Assembly (NCBI GenBank): GCA_943914835.1
Contig: CALUDO010000007.1
Span: forward strand, 24,499 to 88,498
Source: an uncultured Eremococcus sp.
Lineage (GTDB): Bacteria; Bacillota; Bacilli; Lactobacillales; Aerococcaceae
Length of the DNA stretch: 64,000 bases
Direction: 5' to 3'
In this document: positions 25,414 to 33,996 of the stretch, one piece after another
How positions within the stretch are numbered: the first letter of the stretch is position 1
How the letters are laid out: the number at the start of each line of letters is the position of its first letter
Notes under the pieces: model-generated
Databases searched by the model: none
What the model was told of the DNA's origin: nothing
Seen by the model: the letters and a program-made list of their open reading frames with translations, nothing else
Program-made: the position numbers and the translations under genes

Positions 25414-25422
25414 TGGTAGAAT
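25414..25422 (+). promoter_or_regulatory. extended -10 promoter for the ABC-F gene
   Basis: TGGTAGAAT fits an extended -10 element 59 bases before the start codon. The -35 region is weak. Confidence 0.45.
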
Positions 25423-25480
25423 GGTTCCTGGTGATTGATGCATGATTCAACACTAGAAACCAGGAGGATGATGATAGCGC

Positions 25481-27118
25481 ATGATAAATGTATCAAACGT
25501 AAGCTTACAATTTCCAGACAAGAAATTATTTGACGATGTAAATATTAACTTCACCCCCGGCAACTGTTACGGGGTTATCGGTGCGAATGGGGCTGGTAAA
25601 TCTACCTTCCTCAAAATCTTATCCGGTGAATTAAGTCCTACCACTGGGACCGTCTCTATGGATCCCGATGAAAGACTGGCCGTCTTAAACCAAAATCATT
25701 ATGGCTTTGAAGACCAAACAGTCCTTGATACCGTCATGATGGGTTATAAAGAACTTTACGATATTATGAAAGAGAAAGATGCTATCTATATGAAGGCTGA
25801 TTTCTCCGATGAAGATGGTATCCGGGCCGGTGAATTAGAATCCGCCTTCTCTGAAATGGGAGGTTGGGAAGCAGAATCCGAAGCCAGTGACCTCCTCCAA
25901 GGCTTAGGCATTCCAACAGATCTTCACCAAGCTTATATGAGAGACCTAGTCGAAGCGGATAAGATTAAAGTTTTACTAGCCCAAGCACTCTTTGGCAAAC
26001 CGGATAACTTGCTACTAGACGAACCAACCAACGGTCTTGATAGCCAGGCTATTGATTGGTTATCTGAATTCATTATGGACTTTCCTAACACGGTCATTGT
26101 CGTATCCCATGACCGTCACTTCTTAAACACCGTTTGTACCCACATGGCAGACGTCGACTTTGGTAAAATCAAACTATTTGTCGGCAACTATGACTTCTGG
26201 TTGAAATCCAGTCAATTAGCCGCCAAAATGCAAGCGGATCAAAATGCCAAGAAAGAAGAAAAAATTAAAGAATTACAAGAATTCATCGCCCGTTTCTCTG
26301 CCAATGCTTCTAAATCTAAACAAGCAACCTCTCGGAAGAAATTACTAGATAAGATTACCCTAGACGACATCCAACCATCCTCTCGCAAGTACCCTTATGT
26401 TGGTTTCTCGCCACAACGAGACATTGGAAATGACCTACTTCGCGTAGAAGGACTCTCCAAAACGATTGATGGTGTCAAGGTATTGGATAATATTACTTTC
26501 TCCCTTAATCGCGATGACAAAGTGGCCTTCACTTCTCGCAACGACTTAGCTACGACCGCCTTCTTTGATATTATCATGGGAGTCAGTCAACCTGATTCCG
26601 GTTCCTTCGAATGGGGAGTCACAACCAGTCAAAGTTACCTACCACGGAACTCCTCGGATGAATTTGACCATAATGATTTAAATATTGTTGACTGGTTACG
26701 CCAATATGCTGATAAAGAAGAACAAGACAATACCTTCTTAAGAAGCTTTCTTGGTCGGATGTTATTTACCGGAGAAGATGTGTTGAAACCTGTCAATGTA
26801 CTATCAGGAGGCGAGAAGGTTCGCTGCCTCCTATCCAAGATGATGCTTTCTAAAGCCAATGTCCTAGTCATGGATCAACCTACCAATCACTTAGACCTAG
26901 AATCCATTACTTCCTTAAATGAAGGATTAATTAAGTTCAAGGGTGCCCTCCTCATCGCTTCTCATGACTACGAAGTCTTAAACACAACCTGTAACAGGGT
27001 CATTGAATTAACACCTACTGGTGCCTTTGACCGCTTGAAAACAAGCTATGAGGACTTTGTAAATGACCCCGACTTACAAGCTCGTATTGACCAAATGTAC
27101 CCTAGTGATCCTGCCTAA
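25481..27118 (+). CDS. ABC-F family ATPase (YkpA/YbiT type)
   Basis: A 545-residue soluble protein with two ABC domains and no membrane part. ABC-F proteins act on ribosomes. Domain 1 has an intact Walker A (GANGAGKST) and Walker B (NLLLDEPTNGLD), but its signature reads DLVEADKIKV (from residue 155) in place of LSGGEK. Domain 2 has the reverse pattern: an intact signature LSGGEKVRCLLSKMML and NVLVMDQPTNHLDLES, but its Walker A is TSRNDLATTA (from residue 351) with no P-loop Lys. This mixed degeneration is typical of the YkpA/YbiT branch. The linker between domains (about 245-300) is Lys-rich. A resistance function is not implied. Confidence 0.9.
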   Translation: MINVSNVSLQFPDKKLFDDVNINFTPGNCYGVIGANGAGKSTFLKILSGELSPTTGTVSMDPDERLAVLNQNHYGFEDQTVLDTVMMGYKELYDIMKEKDAIYMKADFSDEDGIRAGELESAFSEMGGWEAESEASDLLQGLGIPTDLHQAYMRDLVEADKIKVLLAQALFGKPDNLLLDEPTNGLDSQAIDWLSEFIMDFPNTVIVVSHDRHFLNTVCTHMADVDFGKIKLFVGNYDFWLKSSQLAAKMQADQNAKKEEKIKELQEFIARFSANASKSKQATSRKKLLDKITLDDIQPSSRKYPYVGFSPQRDIGNDLLRVEGLSKTIDGVKVLDNITFSLNRDDKVAFTSRNDLATTAFFDIIMGVSQPDSGSFEWGVTTSQSYLPRNSSDEFDHNDLNIVDWLRQYADKEEQDNTFLRSFLGRMLFTGEDVLKPVNVLSGGEKVRCLLSKMMLSKANVLVMDQPTNHLDLESITSLNEGLIKFKGALLIASHDYEVLNTTCNRVIELTPTGAFDRLKTSYEDFVNDPDLQARIDQMYPSDPA

Positions 27119-27148
27119 AGATACCTAAAAAGAGAAAGGTGATTTCCC

Positions 27149-28123
27149 ATGGAAACTTTTGATTTTGAAGATGTTCAACTAATTCCTAATAAGTGTATTG
27201 TTCAAAGCCGGTCTGAATGTGATACCAGTATTGAACTTGGTGGACGCCGCTTTAAGATTCCTGTTGTCCCTGCCAATATGCAAACAGTTATTAATGAAGA
27301 CTTAGCCGAATGGTTTGCAGCAAATGATTACTTCTACATCATGCACCGCTTTGATGAAGCGGCCCGTAAACCCTTTATCCAAAAAATGCAAGACAAGGGT
27401 CTCTTTGCCTCCATCAGTGTCGGTATAAAAGAGGCGGAATTCGACTTTATCCGAGATCTAGCCGAGACTAATATTGTTCCAGAATATATCACCATTGACG
27501 TAGCCCATGGCCATTCGGAATATGTCATTGATATGATTCACTTCATTAAGGAATACCTCCCTAAATCCTTTCTGATTGCTGGTAATGTCGGAACTCCTGA
27601 AGGTGTCCGGGAATTAGAATTGGCCGGAGCCGATGCAACCAAGGTTGGAGTGGGGCCAGGCCGTGTCTGCATTACCAAGTTGAAAACCGGTTTCGGTACC
27701 GGTGGTTGGCAACTGGCAGCTGTCAGACTATGTGCTAAGGCCGCTACCAAACCTATTATTGCTGATGGTGGTATCCGTCACAACGGAGACATTGCCAAAG
27801 CCATTCGCTTTGGAGCCCATATGGTTATGATTGGATCTCTCTTAGCTGCCCATATCGAAAGTCCTGGGGCCAGCCGTGAAATTGACGGTAAGGTCTTCAA
27901 GGAATACTTCGGTTCTGCCTCCGAATATCAAAAAGGAGAACATAAGAATGTTGAAGGTAAGATTGAAATGATTCCTACGCGGGGACACTTAGCTGATACC
28001 CTTGTCGAAATTCAACAAGACCTCCAATCTTCTATTTCATATGCTGGAGGTAACAAATTAATGTCCCTACGCCATGTAGACTATGTTCTGGTTCGCAATA
28101 CAATTTATAACGGCGATCGTTAA
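27149..28123 (+). CDS. guaC: GMP reductase
   Basis: A 324-residue enzyme that converts GMP to IMP and ammonia with NADPH, linking guanine and adenine nucleotide pools. The IMPDH/GMPR loop is VGVGPGRVCITK with catalytic Cys174. KPIIADGGIRHNGDIAKA is the phosphate-binding part and GSLLAAHIESPG the distal loop. There is no CBS domain, which with the length separates it from IMP dehydrogenase. The ATG follows a GAGAAAGGTG site, 30 bases after the ABC-F stop, so it is probably cotranscribed with it. Confidence 0.95.
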   Translation: METFDFEDVQLIPNKCIVQSRSECDTSIELGGRRFKIPVVPANMQTVINEDLAEWFAANDYFYIMHRFDEAARKPFIQKMQDKGLFASISVGIKEAEFDFIRDLAETNIVPEYITIDVAHGHSEYVIDMIHFIKEYLPKSFLIAGNVGTPEGVRELELAGADATKVGVGPGRVCITKLKTGFGTGGWQLAAVRLCAKAATKPIIADGGIRHNGDIAKAIRFGAHMVMIGSLLAAHIESPGASREIDGKVFKEYFGSASEYQKGEHKNVEGKIEMIPTRGHLADTLVEIQQDLQSSISYAGGNKLMSLRHVDYVLVRNTIYNGDR

Positions 28124-28174
28124 GAGACAATAGCTAGTCCTTATAGATTAAGCTTATCTCCAGAAAAATATGCA

Positions 28175-28203
28175 AGTCAGTGTCTTCGGGCACTGACTTT
28201 TTT
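28175..28203 (+). terminator. intrinsic terminator of guaC
   Basis: A perfect 8-base stem (AGTCAGTG at 28175-28182, complement 28191-28198) with loop TCTTCGGG is followed by T5. Confidence 0.88.
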
Positions 28204-28263
28204 GAATCCTTCTTAACTGACATCTTCTAAGAATAATTTAATAATCTTCACTAAAGAAACCGG

Positions 28264-28292
28264 TTACAAAAAAGAGTGGGATGGGTTATAAT
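28264..28292 (+). promoter_or_regulatory. intact promoter in front of the decayed LPXTG gene
   Basis: TTACAA (28264-28269) and TATAAT (28287-28292) have a 17-base spacer, followed by an AAGGAGG ribosome-binding site. Confidence 0.75.
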
Positions 28293-28326
28293 AAGTAGGA
28301 ATAACAATGAATTAAGGAGGATTCGT

Positions 28327-29674
28327 ATGCTAAAAAAAACACAATCATTAGTTAAACAAGTTGTCCTAGGATTATCCACTCTTTAAAGACCTTCTCGGCC
28401 AAGTAACCCACCAAGAAGCCCCACGGAGCCAAGTAACAGACGCCCCTTACTATTGGGTAGCCAATAATTCAGTCTCAACGATCCAAGCCGTCAACGCTGC
28501 GATTCGTCAAGGTCACAAAGTTTATCCAAGTCAGGACGGTTTCATTATGGATAAGGCAAGCTTGAGCCAAGCCCTCGACTCCTATGCTCTTCTAGCCCGC
28601 CCTCTTTACAAAGAACCACTTGGGCAAGCCCTCAGCCTGAAAAAGATATACATCCCTAAGGATTTCCAAGCTTGGATTGGCTTTAAGACCCTGATGGATT
28701 CCCAACTGGTAACCCAAAGTCTTGGCTACGACATTGTCGATTCCCTTGAGGAAGCTGACGTTCTCATCCTACAAAATGACCAATTTACCGAAAATGACCT
28801 GGGCAAGAAACCAACCATAATCGTAGGAGGTCTTGCCATGGATCACCTAGAAAAATTAGGTGTCATCTCAGATTTCGATGCCGAAATGTTCAAAAACGGC
28901 TCTGCAAATGAAGGTCTTTTCAAAGCTATCATCAATAAAAACTCCAATCTATCCAGTGGATACGCTCTAAAGGACCTCTTCTATTCTAATTCTGGTTCTT
29001 GGATTAACAAACTTCCTCAAGGTTTCAAAACCATTGCTGAAATTGCAAACGAAAATTACTTTATTTCTGGATGGTGGCCAGGCTTTGACCAACTTGCAGG
29101 TAAAATTGTAGCCATTGATGGTAGCTATAATGATCAGCCTCTCTTCGTGTATGCCGGTAATCCAAGTAACCGTCAGCATACCCACTATTTCTACCGTTGG
29201 TTAGCTAATGCTATTTTCCGGGCAGAACCAGCCTACCTAGTGGATATAAGACCTAGTGACCAATCAAGTTCGGACCTTCCTTTAGATGAACCTAACCAAC
29301 CGAAACCGGAACACCATAATGGAACTACCGAACAGACGATAGGAGATAGCTCATTAGATACTATCGATTCCTCAAAGGTCGCGTCTAAGCATATAGACGA
29401 AAAAATTCTCTCAGAAGATAGGAAGACTAAAGATAAACTTTCAGGAAAAACTAGCCAAGCAAACCAGATAGATTTAGCTTCTCATGAATCTCAAGAAACT
29501 TCATTGAATGAAGCTGACAGTAAAGAAGTTATGGACATAACCGTCATCGAAGATGCTTCACTGAGTGCTTCTTTACCTGAAACCGGTGAAACTGAAGCAA
29601 CTTTCTTCATCATCCAATCCATTCTATTTTCATTAGGATCTTGCCTCCTACTCTTTAGAAAAGATCCAGAATAG
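28327..29674 (+). pseudogene. decayed LPXTG wall protein, internal deletion and frameshift
   Basis: A good promoter, ribosome-binding site and ATG begin a signal-peptide-like start (MLKKTQSLVKQVVLGLSTL) that stops after 19 codons at 28384-28386. In another frame, from about 28370, a long open reading continues without a start signal (DLLGQVTHQEAP and on) through the ATG at 28547 to the stop at 29674. It ends in a wall-sorting signal: LPETG, a hydrophobic helix and RKDPE. The remaining ectodomain (ending in GWWPGFDQLAGKIVAIDG and NRQHTHYFYRWLANAIF) resembles the C-terminal region of large secreted M14-type carboxypeptidases. If so, the catalytic domain has been deleted. That family link is inference. 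The frame break is directly visible. Confidence 0.75.
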
Positions 29675-29691
29675 GACTAAACAATTCAAGT

Positions 29692-29724
29692 AGCAAGCTA
29701 GTCTTTAGACTAGCTTGCTTTTGT
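29692..29724 (+). terminator. intrinsic terminator after the decayed gene
   Basis: A 13-base perfect stem (AGCAAGCTAGTCT at 29692-29704, complement 29707-29719) is followed by TTTTG. Confidence 0.9.
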
Positions 29725-29740
29725 TTGAAGATTTTTAAGC

Positions 29741-29769
29741 TTAATTATCTGTTTAGATATGGGTATAAT
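29741..29769 (+). promoter_or_regulatory. promoter of lytSR
   Basis: TTAATT (29741-29746) and TATAAT (29764-29769) have a 17-base spacer, 33 bases before the lytS ATG. Confidence 0.6.
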
Positions 29770-29802
29770 AAAAGTAAGATTGTAAATGAACGGAAGGTTA
29801 TT

Positions 29803-31560
29803 ATGCTTACATTATTTAGTCTCTTATTAGAACGAACATCTCTATTGCTTCTTTTTGCTTATGTTTTGATGAACTTTACAGTTCTTAAATCGACCCTGTC
29901 CCACCGTCATACCCGCCGATCAATTATTATATTAAGTCTGGTATTTCTTGTTTTTGGTATTTTCTCAAATCTTTCCGGTGTTGTGGTTCAAATCCCCAGT
30001 CTGACCCTCTCCAACTACTCCTTTCAACTTCCCAATGACTCAGTCATAGCCAATTCTCGTGTCCTATCAATTTCAGTCGCTGGACTCATCGGTGGTCCTT
30101 GGGTCGGAGGAATCGTAGGGCTTTCCACTGGTTTTTTTCGTTATTTTCAAGGTGGCTTAAGTCCCCTAACCTATTTAATTTCCTCTATTATCGTGGGAAT
30201 CGTTTCTGGTATTATTGGTCGCCACTATATTCATAAAGGAGACTTACCTCACCCTGCTGTGGGTGGTTTAACTGGTTTGATTCTCGAAGGCATTCAAATC
30301 TTATTTATTTATCTCCTAGCTTGGGATCGCCTAGAAGCTCTCGCCTTAATTCAACTGATTGCCCTACCCATGGCCTTCATTAACAGCTTAGGGCTCTACC
30401 TCTTCTTATCGATTATCCAACAAAGCCTCCGCCATGAAGAGTTCCTAAAGGCCGTTCAAACAGAAGATGTCCTTAACTTAACTCAGCAAACCTTCTCCCT
30501 TTTCTATGATGGACTCAATCATGAAACGGCTCAGGAAGCCGCTGACCTAATCTATCGAACCATGAAGATAGCGGCTGTATCTATCACCAATCAAAATGAA
30601 ATTCTAGCCTTTATTGGAGCTGGCAGTGACCACCATCTAGTAGACATGCCCATTCAAACCAGCTTGTCTTATACCTCCCTGCAAACAGGTCAAACCCACC
30701 TTGCCCATAATTCCCATGACATTGGTTGCCACCATCCAGGGTGTCCTCTTAGGGCTGGAATCATTGTCCCCTTAAAAACAGAAGATACTGTGGCAGGGAC
30801 TCTGAAATTCTATTTTGATGACGAAAACCAGCTCACTCAAGAAAAGGAAAACTGGGCTACAGGACTAGGAGCTATTTTCTCCACCCAACTTCAACTGGGA
30901 ATCGCCCAGCGCCAGAAAAATCTCCTTAAAGACGCGGAACTTAGGTCTCTGCAAGGGCAAGTCAACCCCCACTTCTTCTTTAATGCCATGAATACTATTC
31001 GAGCAGTCATTCGAACCGACCCCGACCAAGCCCGCCGACTACTCAGCCAATTGAGCAATTACTTCCGCTCAAACATTAAAGGCCACCGGGAAACCCAAAT
31101 TCCACTCAAGGAAGAGCTTAACTATGTCAAAAACTACTTAGAAATCGAACAAACTCGCTTCCCTAACCGTTATCAGGTAGAGATAGACAAGGATCCAGGC
31201 TTAGACTCCTTCCTTGTTCCCCCCTTTATCCTTCAAGTTCTCATCGAGAATGCTATGAAACATGCTTTCGCAAGTCGTCCTCTAGGTAACTTGATTAGTG
31301 TAAAAATCCTAGACCAAGGCCAAGAAGTCCAATTAAGTGTAGAAGATAATGGTTATGGCATTCCAAATGAAATTCTAAGCCGCTTGGGGAATGAAGCAAT
31401 TACTGAAAGCCATGGTTCTGGAACCGCTATAGAGAACCTTAATAAACGCCTAATCGGACTTTATGGTCAAAAAAAGCCAATGACCATTTCAACAAGTCCA
31501 CAAGGATCCCGCTTTACTATCCACATCCCTAAAGAGAAAGGAAGTACTACTTATGTCTAA
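29803..31560 (+). CDS. lytS: LytS-type membrane sensor histidine kinase
   Basis: A 585-residue kinase. Residues 1-190 hold the 5TM-LYT sensor domain (helices such as LLLFAYVLMNF, SVAGLIGGPWVGGIVGLSTG, LISSIIVGIVSGIIG). Residues about 225-370 are a GAF-like domain. QGQVNPHFFFNAMNTI contains the phosphoacceptor His390, and the HATPase segment has LIENAMKHAF and DNGYGIP. The ATG at 29803 follows GGAAGG and starts MLTLFSLLLERT as usual for LytS. It overlaps lytR by 8 bases. The neighbouring CstA transporter suggests this pair senses a transported carboxylate such as pyruvate rather than controlling autolysis. That is inference from BtsSR/YpdAB and Bacillus LytST. Confidence 0.92.
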   Translation: MLTLFSLLLERTSLLLLFAYVLMNFTVLKSTLSHRHTRRSIIILSLVFLVFGIFSNLSGVVVQIPSLTLSNYSFQLPNDSVIANSRVLSISVAGLIGGPWVGGIVGLSTGFFRYFQGGLSPLTYLISSIIVGIVSGIIGRHYIHKGDLPHPAVGGLTGLILEGIQILFIYLLAWDRLEALALIQLIALPMAFINSLGLYLFLSIIQQSLRHEEFLKAVQTEDVLNLTQQTFSLFYDGLNHETAQEAADLIYRTMKIAAVSITNQNEILAFIGAGSDHHLVDMPIQTSLSYTSLQTGQTHLAHNSHDIGCHHPGCPLRAGIIVPLKTEDTVAGTLKFYFDDENQLTQEKENWATGLGAIFSTQLQLGIAQRQKNLLKDAELRSLQGQVNPHFFFNAMNTIRAVIRTDPDQARRLLSQLSNYFRSNIKGHRETQIPLKEELNYVKNYLEIEQTRFPNRYQVEIDKDPGLDSFLVPPFILQVLIENAMKHAFASRPLGNLISVKILDQGQEVQLSVEDNGYGIPNEILSRLGNEAITESHGSGTAIENLNKRLIGLYGQKKPMTISTSPQGSRFTIHIPKEKGSTTYV

Positions 31561-32299
31561 ACCCATTCAGATCCTTTTAGTTGATGATGAGGCCTTGGCC
31601 CGAAATGAACTAGCCTACTTACTCAAAAATTACCATCCTGACCTAACGATTTATGAAGCCAGCTCCATCAAGGAAGCTTTAAATATCCTAATTTCCAATA
31701 AAATAGACTTAGTTTTCTTAGATATGCAACTACAAGACGAAAAAGGAACTGAGCTTTTAGCTTCTTTAGACCACCTCGACCCCGTCCCCTTAGTTATCTT
31801 CGCAACGGCTTTTGATGATTATGCCATTCAAGCCTTTGAGGCCCAAGCCCAGGACTACCTTCTGAAACCCTTTGAGGACGACCGGGTGGCACAGGTTTTA
31901 GACCGAGCCCTCAAACAACTAAGCCTCTCTAAAGCTGAGGCTAGTCCTCCCCAGTCAACCGCTTCCAGTTCAAGGGGAAGTTTAGCGATTCAAGAAAATG
32001 ATCGTATTCATATCTTAAACTTAAAAGATATCATTGCTTTGGAAGCCCGCCAGGGACAAGTTGAAATCCATACCCCTAACCAAGTCTTAACCAGTCAGAA
32101 GACTCTTAAAGATCTAGAAAGTCAACTGACTGATGACGCCTTCATTCGAACCCACCGTTCCTTCATCATTAATAAGCAGCATATTAAAGAGGTTCAAACT
32201 TGGTTCAATCGAACTTACCAGGTAACTCTCAGTCATGACCTTAAAGTCCCCGTCAGTCGGTCATATATCGATAACTTTAAGGATAATCTCGGCATTTAG
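31553..32299 (+). CDS. lytR: LytTR-family response regulator
   Basis: A 248-residue regulator. The receiver domain (1-120) has acidic residues DDE, phosphoacceptor Asp57 in LVFLDMQL, Thr in FATAFDDYA and Lys in YLLKPFEDD. A Ser-rich linker leads to a LytTR DNA-binding domain (about 140-248: IALEARQGQVEIHT, TLKDLESQL, FIRTHRSFIINKQHIKEV). LytTR proteins bind paired direct repeats. A matching pair lies right downstream, in front of the transporter gene. Confidence 0.93.
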   Translation: MSKPIQILLVDDEALARNELAYLLKNYHPDLTIYEASSIKEALNILISNKIDLVFLDMQLQDEKGTELLASLDHLDPVPLVIFATAFDDYAIQAFEAQAQDYLLKPFEDDRVAQVLDRALKQLSLSKAEASPPQSTASSSRGSLAIQENDRIHILNLKDIIALEARQGQVEIHTPNQVLTSQKTLKDLESQLTDDAFIRTHRSFIINKQHIKEVQTWFNRTYQVTLSHDLKVPVSRSYIDNFKDNLGI

Positions 32300-32321
32300 A
32301 AAACGCTTACCCCTATAAATG

Positions 32322-32352
32322 GTCATTTCACCCCTCAATCGGTGCATCTCAT
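32322..32352 (+). promoter_or_regulatory. LytTR-type direct repeat upstream of the CstA transporter
   Basis: GTCATTTCAC (32322-32331) and TGCATCTCAT (32343-32352) are direct repeats separated by exactly 11 bases. Each matches 8 of 10 bases of GGCATTTCAT, the repeat with an 11-base spacer known as the YpdB target in E. coli. The site lies about 80-110 bases before the transporter ATG, suiting activation by the adjacent LytR. Confidence 0.6.
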
Positions 32353-32434
32353 TGAAATATCCCCAAACAAAGGGTCCTTTCTATTAGACTAGGTTTATCG
32401 ATAAAATCAAGTGTATATAGAAAGGATGACAGAG

Positions 32435-33907
32435 ATGATTTCCTTATTAGGCGGAATTTCTCTATTAATTTTAGGTTACTTCATTTATGGTCGTATTATT
32501 GAAGCTAACTTCCAAATCGAACCCGACCGCCAAACGCCAGCTGAGGCTTTGCGGGACAATATGGACTTTGTTCCCATGCCCCGATGGAAAAATGCTATTA
32601 TTGAATTATTAAATATTGCCGGAACTGGTCCAATCTTTGGGCCTATCATGGGAGCCCTTTATGGACCTGTAGCCTATATCTGGATTGTCATCGGTTGTAT
32701 TTTTGGTGGTGCGGTCCATGATTACATGATTGGGATGATTTCATTACGTAACAATGGCGCCCACTTGCCTGAATTAACCAGTAAGTATATCGGTAAACCC
32801 GTCAAGCACGTAGTTAACATCTTTACCATTATACTTCTCTTGCTAGTAGGAACTGTTTTTGTTATCTCCCCTGCCAACCTCATCGCCAACTTTACTCCCT
32901 CTTGGTTGTCGGTTGGAATTATCACAGGCTTGATTTTCCTCTACTACTTTATTTCAACCTTCTTACCCATTGATAAAACTATGGGTAAAATATACCCTAT
33001 CTTTGGCGCTATCTTAATTGTATCCACCATAGCTATTGGTGTGATGCTTCTCTTACAAGATGCTCCCCTCCCTGAATTGACTGGGGCAAACATCTACTTG
33101 AAAGACGCTAATGGGACTCCAATCTTCCCAGCCCTCTTCTTTACTGTCTCTTGTGGAGCTATGTCTGGTTTCCATGCCACCCAAGCTCCCATGGTCTCAA
33201 GAACTATAACCTCAGAAAAACAAGGTCGCTTTATCTTCTACGGCATGATGGTGGGTGAAGGGGTTATCGCTATGATCTGGGCTGCCGCTTCCATGACCCT
33301 CTTTGACGGTCAAACCCTAAGTCAACTCATTGCCCAAGGAACTCCATCAGCCGTTGTGAACCAGGTTTCTTATATGCTATTAGGTTCCTTCTTTGGTTTC
33401 TTAGCCATTCTTGGGGTGATTGTCTTACCAATTTCATCTGGTTTATCTGCCTTCCGGTCTCTAAGAAACATTATTGCCGAATATATCAACCTACCACAGA
33501 ATAAGATTCGCAATGTTTTACTTCTAACCCTTCCTATCTTTGCTGTCTCATTTTTCCTAACCCTAATAGACTTCAACAGCTTATGGCGCTACTTTAACTG
33601 GGCTAACCAAGTAACAGCAGTTATTTCCTTATTTGTTGCTACTCGTTACCTACGCTTAAAGGGACGGAACTATATTATGACCCTGGTCCCAGGAACCTTC
33701 CTACTTTACGCTTGTTTGGTTTATATCCTTAGCGAACCCATTGGCTTAAATCTAGGTTTAAGCCCCCTATGTTATGGTTTAGCTCTAATCTTAGCTATTG
33801 GTATCTTGGCTCTACTCCATTACACTGGTAGCCAGAAAATTAAAGGCTTACCAGCTCATTCACCCCTCTTGAATGACCATCTACCTATCGGTAGCTCTCA
33901 CGCATAA
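32435..33907 (+). CDS. CstA-family transporter (carbon starvation/pyruvate or peptide uptake)
   Basis: A 490-residue integral membrane protein with many hydrophobic helices. CstA family signatures near the N-terminus are IAGTGPIFGPIMGALYGP and IFGGAVHDYMIGMISLR, followed by LPELTSKYIG. The middle contains FFTVSCGAMSGFHATQAPMVSRTI. E. coli relatives BtsT and CstA import pyruvate, and CstA also has a reported role in peptide use. The ATG at 32435 follows AAAGGA by 8 bases. An upstream in-frame GTG overlaps that site and is rejected. It is 135 bases downstream of lytR with a LytTR repeat pair between, so it is likely the target of LytSR. Confidence 0.88.
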   Translation: MISLLGGISLLILGYFIYGRIIEANFQIEPDRQTPAEALRDNMDFVPMPRWKNAIIELLNIAGTGPIFGPIMGALYGPVAYIWIVIGCIFGGAVHDYMIGMISLRNNGAHLPELTSKYIGKPVKHVVNIFTIILLLLVGTVFVISPANLIANFTPSWLSVGIITGLIFLYYFISTFLPIDKTMGKIYPIFGAILIVSTIAIGVMLLLQDAPLPELTGANIYLKDANGTPIFPALFFTVSCGAMSGFHATQAPMVSRTITSEKQGRFIFYGMMVGEGVIAMIWAAASMTLFDGQTLSQLIAQGTPSAVVNQVSYMLLGSFFGFLAILGVIVLPISSGLSAFRSLRNIIAEYINLPQNKIRNVLLLTLPIFAVSFFLTLIDFNSLWRYFNWANQVTAVISLFVATRYLRLKGRNYIMTLVPGTFLLYACLVYILSEPIGLNLGLSPLCYGLALILAIGILALLHYTGSQKIKGLPAHSPLLNDHLPIGSSHA

Positions 33908-33928
33908 TAGCAAATCTTATGCTTATAC

Positions 33929-33976
33929 AAAAACCGCCAAGAAACAAGTTTTCTCACAAGCTTCTTGGTGGTTTTT
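33929..33976. terminator. bidirectional terminator between cstA-like and MFS genes
   Basis: AAAAACCGCCAAGAA pairs with TTCTTGGTGGTTTTT across an 18-base loop, giving T runs in both directions. Confidence 0.85.
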
Positions 33977-33996
33977 CTGTTTTTCTGCTTTATATA

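Noticed and set aside
25275..25496. 73-codon frame between the surface protein and ABC-F genes
   Set aside because: It spans two promoters and ribosome-binding sites and has no recognisable protein features.
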